Of a stretch of 64,000 bases of DNA, positions 51,888 through 61,192 are shown one piece after another (position 1 is the first letter of the stretch; each line of letters starts with the position of its first letter). The notes beneath the pieces were generated by a model. It saw only the letters and a list, made by a program, of their open reading frames with translations. It had not been told where the DNA came from and searched no databases. Made by a program: the position numbers and the translations under genes. The DNA is from Rusavskia elegans (taxonomy: Eukaryota; Ascomycota; Lecanoromycetes; Teloschistales; Teloschistaceae). The stretch is taken from the NCBI GenBank assembly GCA_011316305.1, contig SAUG01000030.1, forward strand, positions 558,001-622,000, read 5' to 3'.

Positions 51888-53077
51888 TAGACTGGCCGTC
51901 GGATCGGATTACGAATTTAAATTAACTAATCCGATTCGATCCGAATCGGATTACGATTAAATCTAACTCGATTTAAATAAAGTCGGATCTTTCTATAATT
52001 CGATCCGGCTCGAATCTAGATTAGAATCGGGTACCCGGATTTAATTTATTAAAATATTAAAATCGTATATAAAAATATAATTTTAATATTAAAATATAAT
52101 TTATTTTATATATTATATTTTCTATAAATTTCTATTTCTTTTTAATAATATATTAAAAACTTTAGATATTTCTAATATTATTATATTCTAATATTAATAT
52201 ATACGATTTATAATTATATATTAAATAGTTTATATTTTTATTATTTTTATTTAGTATCGATATATCTATATTACTTTTTTATAATACTATTATAGAAATA
52301 TAGTGTAAAATATCTAATATAATTATCGATTCTCGCCTTTTTATTTTCTAGACCGATATATTAAACGAAGGTTTCTCTATTAAATCCTCGTAAAATAATA
52401 TCTATTCTAGTTAATCTATAAACTAGCTTTTAAACTAATTTATAACCTGAATTCTAGTTAAATTTTATCGTTTATATAGAAAGTAATAACAGATTATTAA
52501 AGATATAGTAGATAAAATTCGAATCGACTATTTAGAACTAGTATTTCGGAATAATAATAGATTTATTTAATAGAATATAGATTACTAATAAGATTTCTAA
52601 TAATAGTAATCCAGTATTTCTATTACTATAGATATTAAAAATAGAATTCGAATGAAAATAACCGATTTTCTATAAACGAAAAAAGCTTTAGTATAAAGAT
52701 AATCGTTTTAGTAAAATAAATTTAACTGGATAGCTTTAATAATAGATAGTCTATCTAAATTTATATATAAATACTATTCCAATATTTTTAACTATTTTAT
52801 AACTTCTAGTTTTTTAAATATATCTACTATAAAAAAATATTTTTCGATTAATAATTACTATAGATTTAAATAATATGATTTATATTCTATAATTTATTTA
52901 ATATTTTTCTACGTAAATAGTAATTAGTAATATAAAGAGATAATAGAAAGTTTATTTATTTAATAATAGAAAAAAAGCTATATTAAACTAGATTCTCTTT
53001 TCGACTAAAACGTTTAAAATAAATATCTATATAAAATTCTTTTAAATCTAAATCTACTAGTCCGAACTATTAAAAAT

Positions 53078-53443
53078 AGACTGGTTACTTCGAGTCGAAT
53101 TCCCGTCGAACCGTCGGATACCCGACTCGAGTTTTAGCGGGTCGAATTCGGATACCTGACGAGAACCCGCCAAGCCTTTTTATTTAATTATATAATAATA
53201 AAATATAATAATTAATTTAATAATCAATTATATAAAAAAGTAATACAATTAGATAATATAATTAATTTCTCTAAAACCTTTCTAGCTAGCGTAGTTAATT
53301 AATCAGAATTTTTTTAAATTATTCGTAAAATTTTTATACTAGAATTATACTTTTATTCTAGAGCTTGGCGCCAAGATCTAGTTTTGGCGGGTCGGGTCGA
53401 ATTAGTTAATCCGAGTTCGAAACCCGATCCGACGGCCAATCTA
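53078..53443 (+). mobile_element. hAT-like MITE, 366 bp, TSD ATTAAAAA
   Basis: Left end TAGACTGGTTACTTCG, right end GACGGCCAATCTA. It is flanked by identical ATTAAAAA (53070-53077, 53444-53451). The paralogous site near 49520 has the 8-mer once, with no insertion. It is inserted in a larger member of its own family. Confidence 0.88.
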
Positions 53444-54399
53444 ATTAAAAACGCGAATTTTAGAAAATTATTATAAATATTTCGTCTAGATATATAGCAA
53501 TTTAAACGTATATAATTTATTATAATAATTTTTAATAAATTTAAAACTATCCGCGATAGAATTAAAGTTAATTTAAAAAATATAGAACGTATTTTACTTA
53601 TATTAGATATCTAGTTAAATCTATAAAAGGTCGCGTATTTAGAAATATTCGTATACTAGATTAATATATAGTTTTAATTTTAAAAATATCTATTTAAATT
53701 TATATTCCAATCTATAAATTACTTCGGCCGTTTATAATACTGAAAGCAATTAATATTTTTATGATTTTTCTAGTTTAAATAATAGCTTTTAGATATTATT
53801 ACCGATAATATTAGCTTTAATTCTATAAATAAAAAAGAGTTTAGAAAATCTTTTAGTCGATTTAATAGTCGATAGAATCGACTATAAAATTTACTATTTT
53901 ACCTAATTTATATAGTTAATCTAGTAATCTAAAACTTATATAAAGCTTTTAGATTATAAATATTAGATAATAATTTTATTAATTAGCTAGATTATAAATA
54001 AACTACGGTAATTAGTATCGACCTATTGAATATTATAAAAAAGATAATATAAATAGATAATATAAAGGTCTTGATTCGTACATTCTATAATATTACTAAA
54101 ATATTCTATGGAAATTTCCAATTACTAAAACATTCTATAGAAATTACTATAGCATTTAACATTTATTAAATAGAATTTAACTAATCGGAATACTAAATTA
54201 CTATTTCGCTATTTTCTTTCTATCTCGTATATTTTACGGAATACGATTATTTTAACCAAATTTCTTAATTATATTCTAATTTATTTGATTTATCTATCTA
54301 GAAGTTAATTAGCTATCTTTTTTTAATATAATTAAATACTTAATTTTAGCTAATTTAAACGTTTTAAAATACGTACTATATTATTTTTCTACCTCTATT

Positions 54400-57350
54400 T
54401 ATATCTATTTTTCTGACTTTTTTTCAATTCGTTAACCTCGATCTATAGTTTTACTATTTTTACTATCGCTAGCGGTAATATCTAGATTATATATAGCAGC
54501 CTCGTAATCGCTATTATTATTTATTATACCCAGACGTCGTATTCGTTTAGAGATTTTTCTATCTCTATTTGATAATTTTTTTTTTTAAAATATTCGCCTA
54601 TCTCGGCCTCGATTTTATATAGTTACTCGTATAATCGCTAGTATAAATTATTCGTTATCGCTAGTAAAAAGATTTAAAGAAACCTAAAAAGATTTAGCGT
54701 CTTTTTTATTTCGATTTCGACTTTATATTTTTTTTCGATTTTATATATATTATATAGTTATACGTTTTATAGCTAGTTTATTTTTATAATAGAAACGTTA
54801 TTATCTAATACGATATTTTTCTATAAAATAAATTCTAATTTTATATTACTTTTTTTCCTCGCGTATCCTTATTTTTATAAGTTTAAAGAAAGATAGATTT
54901 CGTTAAATAGAAGTTTTCTATAACGCTTTTCTCGCGTACGATACGGAACGGGCTTTAGTAGTTCCTTTTAACTAGTCTGGCCGTCGGGTCGGATTTCGAA
55001 CCCGGGTTCGTATCCCGGGTTCGAACCGAGTCGGTTCCGACTTTTCGAGGTACTGAACCGACCGGATTTCGGTTCCGGGTTAGAGAAACCGACCCGACCC
55101 GCTAAGACGCCAAGCCCTAGTATAAAAGTATAACTCTAGTATAAAAATTATACGAACAATATAAAAAAATTCTAATTAATTAATTACGCTAGCTAGAAGA
55201 GTTCTAGTTAGATTAAATATATTATCTAGAAATATTACCTTTTTAAATAATAAATAAACTAATTAAATATTATATTATATTAATTAATTAATTATTATAA
55301 AAAGCTTGGCGGGTTCCTATCGGATTTCCGAATTCGACCCGGAACCGACCGTTTAGCGAGTCGGGTTAAACCGACTCGCCAAAACTCGGTTCGAGTTTCC
55401 GAATATCGATAGAAACCCGCACCGAAGTGGCCAATCTATTTTTAGCCGGCTTTTTCTTTTAATATAAAGTAGTTTATCGACGTAGAGAAATTCTTTAACT
55501 TTATTTTTATCGAAAAAGTTATTATCGATAAGATTATCGATAGAAAAAGTCTAGGATATATTATTAGAGTAAGAGAAATCTATAATACTTTTAAATAGTT
55601 TATTAAATACTTTTTTATCGATTTGATATATCTACTAGACTTTATTATTACCCTCTTCTATCTAATTTTTATCGGTATTTCTAAAATTAGAAGTAGAAGG
55701 TAAAGAGATATTATAGATAGTAGAATTAACCTCGAAGGCGCCTTTCCTTTCTATTAATTCTATTAATATAAACCCGACTTTTCCTTTAAAAATATCTAAA
55801 TCTTCGTACGAATCTCTATTAAATATTTAAAATTAAAAGCGAAAACTATTCTAGAAATTACGATAGTAGTACTAGTAGAAATAATAGTCGCTCGCTTCGA
55901 AGACGCCGGCGCTATTAATTTATAGGAGAAGCTTCTAGATTTTATATTTATATAGGAAATCTATCGATCGGCGGAAAATATCTTTATATAGTTTTAAATT
56001 CTAATTTAAAGAAATTATTTTTACTATTTTATATTATTTAAAGATTTTATCGCGAGTAATATATATAATTTTAAAATTAAATTTTCGAAATAGACGGATT
56101 TAGTAGTTAAATAGGATATATTCTCGGAAATTAACGAAAGTAAAATCGTATTCTTTAATCTAATTCCTAATAAAATTATTAAAATATTCGATAATATATT
56201 CTAGATTTTCTATAGAAACTTCGAGCCTTTTTTTAAATTTTATATAAATTCCTTTATAGCTACTAGTTATAGTAACCGCGAAATTTAAAATCTAATTAGT
56301 ATAGTAGTAATAGAATTTCTCTGCCCTTTTTTCTATCTATATAGTCCAGTAATATTAAACTAGCGTAGAATCTATTTTTTTCTATTTAGTTTCTAATATA
56401 ATCTATTTTTTATCGGCTTTCTCTATAGTATCTATCTAGTAGACGGCCTTCTATATAGTTATAAACTTTTTAATTTCTTTTTTAAAATAAAAAAAATACG
56501 TCGCTAATATTTTAATATTATTATCGATATAATAATTATCTAGAATATAGATAAAAATAGAGAAAACGATAATAATCCTATTAATAAAAGTTTATTCGGC
56601 GTTAGTAATAAAGAAACTAGAGTCCGGAATATAGAAAATATTATATAAAAATTTAATTTATATAAAAATCTAGGCGTAGTTTTGATCCTTTTTTTTAAAA
56701 AAATAAATATATAAAAAACGATAAAGGTCGTTTCTATAGACGTATAACCGATAATTATATAAAAGGAAAATCTAAATTTATTCGTTTTATAGATAGAATT
56801 TACTATAAAAATATAGTAATATTTTCTAAATATTTTAAAGGTTTTCCGGTTCGCGAAAAAAAGATATATAAATTAATTATTCTGATTTTTATAAACTTCG
56901 AATATCTATTTTCTAGTATTTTTTAATTTATTTCTAATTAGTATTATAAGTAGTATTTAGATAGATATAAGGCCGCGAAGAGCTTTATATTTAATAGTCC
57001 GTTTAGCGTTATAGATATCGCGTTTATTAATAAGATATTTTCGTTTTTTAGTATCTATAACGTCGCGGAAGATTTTAATAATCTATCCAGGCGTTATATA
57101 ATCTCTAGTACGATTACGGATATTTTCTATAACTGCCGAGATTATTATAGTTCTATAGTATATCGCGAGATCTTTAATTTTAGAAGATCTATATCTAGAG
57201 TAATTAGAATTAACGATACGGAATTTCTAGATATCGATTTTCTTTTTATAAATCGCCTTTATCTCGAAAGAGCAGTTATAATATTAGATAGTTATCTATC
57301 GATACTTATTACGCCTTTGGTATAGCTCGATTTTAAATAGACGATTGTAG
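54400..57350 (-). pseudogene. MULE transposase, copy B
   Basis: Minus strand, entering near 57350 with a Lys/Arg-rich N-terminal part. Near 56800 it reads IFIVNSIYKTNKFRF, the block holding the first catalytic Asp (D to N). FFITNAE near 56590 corresponds to the TDxE-type second site. FYYYYTN, ILNFAVTITSS and GIYIKFKKRLEVS near 56280 are the typical C-terminal MULE region. The MITE at 54973-55438 splits the C-terminal part. One frame change near 56600 and many RIP stops make it inactive. Confidence 0.78.
54973..55438 (-). mobile_element. hAT-like MITE, 466 bp, least RIP-mutated copy
   Basis: Left end TAGTCTGGCCGTCGGGTCGG, right end GAAGTGGCCAATCTA. Flanks CTTTTAAC and TTTTTAGC differ by transitions only. 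MULE copy A has the site uninterrupted near 33045 (TTCTTTTAGTCGG). The ends keep CCCGGGTTCG and GACCCGACCCGC motifs, making it the best guide to the original sequence. Confidence 0.85.
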
Positions 57351-57616
57351 CTTTAATAATACTACGTTTTTTCGCGGGATCAAATTTTATACGCTCCTTT
57401 TATATAGTATAGCCTTATTATTCTATCTAATTATTAACGAATTTCATAAATTTATTAAATATATCGAATATCTAATTAGTAGTAGAAGATAGAAACTATA
57501 TTATAGAAACTATAATAGCGAAGAAATTATAGAATTAAAGAAAATTAATAATAGTATATATATAATTATTTTTAAATTATTAACGTTAAAATCTATTTTA
57601 TATATAATATATATTC

Positions 57617-58607
57617 CCTTGTAGGGCCCCTGTCCGGGGTTATAATTAAGTTATTATATATATACGTTTTATCACCGTAGTTTTTATACGGTAATAATAA
57701 ATATTGCTTGTATAGTAAAGAATTTTCGTAGTTAAAAGTTAACTAAGGTTTACAGCGTAGTTGATCGTTTTTATTCTATTATATCCTCTATTTAATTACT
57801 ATTCCTCCCCTATAATTCCCTTATACTACTTCGAAATACGTACGATTATAAGCTACTAATATAGCCTCTAGGACTATCTATTAGGCGGTAATACTATCCT
57901 TTATTTTTATTACTTTATTTTCGTCTACGGTCGTACCCGAATCTAGACGGCCTGCTAATCTATCTAGATACTCGATAACTGCCAGCTTAACGGCCAGCTT
58001 GGATTCCTGCTCGAATTCTAGTAGGATAAAAGCTCCTACTAGAAGTCTAATACGGTCGCTAAAACTATATAGTTCCGGCGGATTCGGAATACGAGGCTTT
58101 AGTATTATATTTAAAACTACCGGATTCTAAAATTCGAAGTCCGTTATAGTAGACGGACTAGTAAAAACTCGGTCGATATAATTAAATAGCTCGAATTCGG
58201 CGGTTTTAAATTCTATTTTTTTAAATTAGAAAAATATAATCGTAGTTATAGTATTAGTAGAAATTCTATATATATTAGCCTGCAGCTTAAACTGTTACGG
58301 AAAATACGTACGTTAGATATAATAGTAGGTACTGATAAAAGAAGACGAAGAAAAAGCGACTGTAAGGTATATATATATACGAAAATTCTACTATATTATA
58401 ATTTAAATAAACTATAGAAATTTATACTACGAGTATATTACGAAATAGATTAGAGTTAATTTTATATAGTTTTTTAATTTAAGTTAATTAGACTGGAATA
58501 CTAGTTTTTATACCGTATATCTAACGCTAGCGTACTAATACGGAAGTAAATTACTTACGGAACCGACGGTTGACCGGGTACTAAAAAAATAAATAAAACA
58601 ATATAAT
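57617..58607 (-). mobile_element. F element, uninterrupted copy, 991 bp
   Basis: Left end CCTTGTAGGGCCCCTGTCCG, right end GGTTGACCGGGTACTAAAA followed by AT-rich sequence. Flanks ATATATTC and ATATATTT suggest an 8-bp duplication (weak in AT-rich DNA), and MULE copy A near 35225 has the site empty. No terminal inverted repeats are visible. It carries the reading frame described next. Confidence 0.75.
57743..58216 (-). pseudogene. F-element protein, 157 codons, unknown function
   Basis: A single minus-strand frame from an ATA (ancestral ATG) at 58216 to TAG at 57743, 158 codons with only RIP-type internal stops. Readable parts include IPNPPELYSFSDRIRLLVGA, LLEFEQESKLAVKLAVIEYL, DRLAGRLDSGTTVDENKVI and ILVAYNRTYFEVV. 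It looks helical and soluble, with no signal peptide or membrane segment. The G-element frame resembles it in the DRxxxL segment, in the TA/TQQ motif and at the DNA level around the end (AACTACGCTGTAAACC). I recognise no known family. The preserved start at 42649 (MEHEIA) in the little-mutated fragment supports the start choice. Confidence 0.55.
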
Positions 58608-58653
58608 ATATATTTATAATTAGCTATATCGGATAGTCTAATTTTATTAAATT

Positions 58654-59097
58654 TAGTCTGGCTATTTCGATACGGATTTTCGTCGGTATTTAAAAACCGA
58701 TTCGATTTTTTAGTAAATCGGTTCGATCCGACCCGCTAAACGGTCGATCCCGAGTTAAATTATAGATATTAACTATAATTTGAACCGATTTACTAAACGT
58801 TTTATATATGGTATAATATTTTAATTAATTAGTTAATTAGTTATCTTAAAAAGTAATAAATTTAGATAATATATTTAGTTTTACTAGAATCTTTCTAGCT
58901 AGTATAATTAATTAACTATAATTTTTTTAGATAAATAGATATCGTATTTATATTAGAGTTATACTTTTATACTAGAGTTTTATATTTTAGCGGATTAAAT
59001 CCGGGAACCTAGATTTAATTCGGAACCGACTCGGTTCGAATCCGGAATACGAATTCGAGTTCGAAACCCGATCCGACGGCCAGCCTAATTAAATTAG
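58654..59097 (+). mobile_element. hAT-like MITE, 444 bp, TSD ATTAAATT
   Basis: Left end TAGTCTGGCTATTTCG, right end GACGGCCAGCCTA. Identical 8-mers ATTAAATT flank it (58646-58653, 59098-59105). It is inserted in MULE copy B close to the F element. Confidence 0.88.
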
Positions 59098-59461
59098 ATT
59101 ACCGAATTTAAACCGACAGAGAATATAATAGAAATATAAAGAAAATAGAACTAGTTCTATTTTAAAATATCTTACGTAATTTTAGTAGTAAAATATTTTC
59201 TACGATCGAGATAAACGACGTAGGAAAGATATTATTTATCTAATTCTACGCGCGTATACTGGATTTTTTTATATTTAATAGTATAGATATATAGCTAAAA
59301 GACCTATGAATTTCGGCTTTAATCTTTATATTATTAATATATAGTATACGGTTATAATAGATAGTTAAAGAAAAGAAACCTCGATAAAATTATTTAAAAA
59401 ATAGGATAAACCCTTTAAATCCTAATTATTTAATTAGTCGGCTCGGGTACGCTATACTTTA

Positions 59462-59585
59462 TATAATAAAGTTTGACTATAGAGTGTTTTAGTAATCTCT
59501 ATAGAATATTTTAATGATTTCTATAGAATGTTTTAGTGATTTCTATAGAATATTTTAGTGATACTGTGGAATATACGGATCAAAA
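59462..59585 (+). repeat. MULE terminal region with 22-bp repeats
   Basis: About four units of TCTATAGAATATTTTAGTGATT precede GATACTGTGGAATATACGGATC. Copy A has three such units at about 35650-35720. Such arrays may be transposase-binding sites. Confidence 0.65.
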
Positions 59586-60237
59586 TTCTAATATGAATCA
59601 AATAATTTTATACTAATAGTAAATTTAGACTCGCGCTATTATCGTCTATTCCGGTATTTCCTTTTATTATAAACTTCGTTTTAAAAAACTATAGAATAGA
59701 GTTAAATCTAAATTCCGCGCTAGAAATTTTATTTAAAATATTTATATTCGATAGAATTCGTTTTATTTTATAACTCGTAGAATATATTTACTTTACTAAA
59801 CTATTAATAATTTCTTTTAAAAAAATTCGCGAAATCTATAAATATAAAGGATTATCTTTAATATAGATAAATAATAATCTTTTTTTTTATAAATAGTATA
59901 CTATAGCTATTTTATAAAATTATTTTAATAGTTTCGCGAATTATAGATATTAGAATTTATTTAATATACCGATTTTATAATACGCTTTACGATTATTTTA
60001 CTAAAATATAAAAAATTATAGAAATTTCGAACTATTTTTAAAAGGCGATAGTACTAATAGTCTATAAAAAAGCTTTTATTAAATTTATTAAATATTATTT
60101 TTATATTAAAAGTAAAAGAAAACAAATATATAATTTTATAAATAATTTTAATTCTATAGTAAAATATAACTTTTATCGAAACTAAAATACTATTAAATAG
60201 AAAAAAGATATAAAAAAAATATTCGGGGTATATAAAT

Positions 60238-60279
60238 GAAATTTTCTTTCTAAAAAATTTTTATTTGGAATTATATTAA

Positions 60280-60318
<39 letters not shown>

Positions 60319-61192
60319 AACGTTATATAAGATAACGATTGTTATATTTTACGTATAAAAAAGTTTTTACAATTAAAACAGTTCGTCAAACAAGGTTTGC
60401 AGCGTAGTTAATTACTTTTATTTAACTATTTCCTTTTTTATTCGCGATTACGAATTTTCTATTATTTTTTCTTCGACGTTATAAATATTTATAAATATCT
60501 AATATTTCCGCTATATCTATCTACTATATTACGAAGTAATTATAAATAGTTATCGTTTTATCTATATTTATTATATAACCTATATTTAAACGCTCTATTA
60601 AACTATTAAAATACTTTTTAACCCGTATAATTTTAAAAAAGTTACTAGCTATAGAGTCGCTAGCTAGTACGCTAGCTATTATAGCTAGAAACTTTATTCG
60701 GTCGATTAGATTAAAAGGCGATAGAGAAATCGGATAGCGCGTTTTAAAGATAGTAAAAAAGAGATTTTTATCGAAGTTAAAATAGATTACTCTAGCTATA
60801 ACGAAATAGTCGACGTCTTCGAAGATAGATATAGTTATTACGAATATAGATACTATCGATTAGTTTAGCTACGATATAGCTATTATAGAAATATATATAT
60901 ATATATATATATAAAAGATTTTAAATTTATATTATTAGTAAAATAAAAAGAAGCGATAACTGCGAGATATACTTATCGTTAAATATTTCTACGTTAAATT
61001 ATCGTAAAAAAAATACGTTATATTGCTAAATAAATTTAAATTAAAATTCTATAGAAAGAACCGTTATTTATATTAATTAAACTGAAATATAAATTTTACT
61101 ATCGTATATTTAATACTGGGATATTAACGTTTGATTTGCTTATCGAACCACTGGTTTATCGGATATCAAAATCAAAATCAAATTAATTAAAT
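60238..61192 (+). mobile_element. G element, well-preserved copy
   Basis: Left end GAAATTTTCTTTCTAAAAAA, right end GGTTTATCGGATATCAAAATC. The host hAT-like interior resumes on both sides (compare 50750), with ATAAAT at both junctions as a possible short duplication. It includes a (TA) run at 60286-60311. Its reading frame is given next. Confidence 0.75.
60386..60883 (-). pseudogene. G-element protein, 165 codons, unknown function
   Basis: A minus-strand frame from ATA (ancestral ATG) at 60883 to TGA at 60386, 166 codons, with few internal stops, all RIP-type. It reads IFEDVDYFVIARVIYFNFDK, FFTIFKTRYPISLSPFNL, LAIIASVLASDSIASNFFKI and IERLNIGYIINID, then IDIAEILDIYKYL and a basic RRRKNNRK stretch. 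The 100-codon middle part has no stop at all, remarkable in RIP-mutated DNA. There is no membrane segment or known catalytic motif. It is related to the F protein. The reverse copies at 21.2 and 25.2 kb carry the same frame on plus. Confidence 0.55.

Larger units (their letters stand above)
54069..59585 (-). mobile_element. MULE element, copy B, both ends present
   Basis: Inverted ends: CTTGATTCGTACATTC on the left; on the right, read inwards, TTTGATCCGTATATTCCACA. Both continue into units of an approximately 22-bp repeat containing CTATAGAA and TACTAAAA. Without its three insertions (two MITEs and an F element) it is about 3.6 kb. A clear 9-bp target duplication is not visible; compared with the paralogous site near 50150, about 15 bp seem to be missing. 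Confidence 0.82.
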
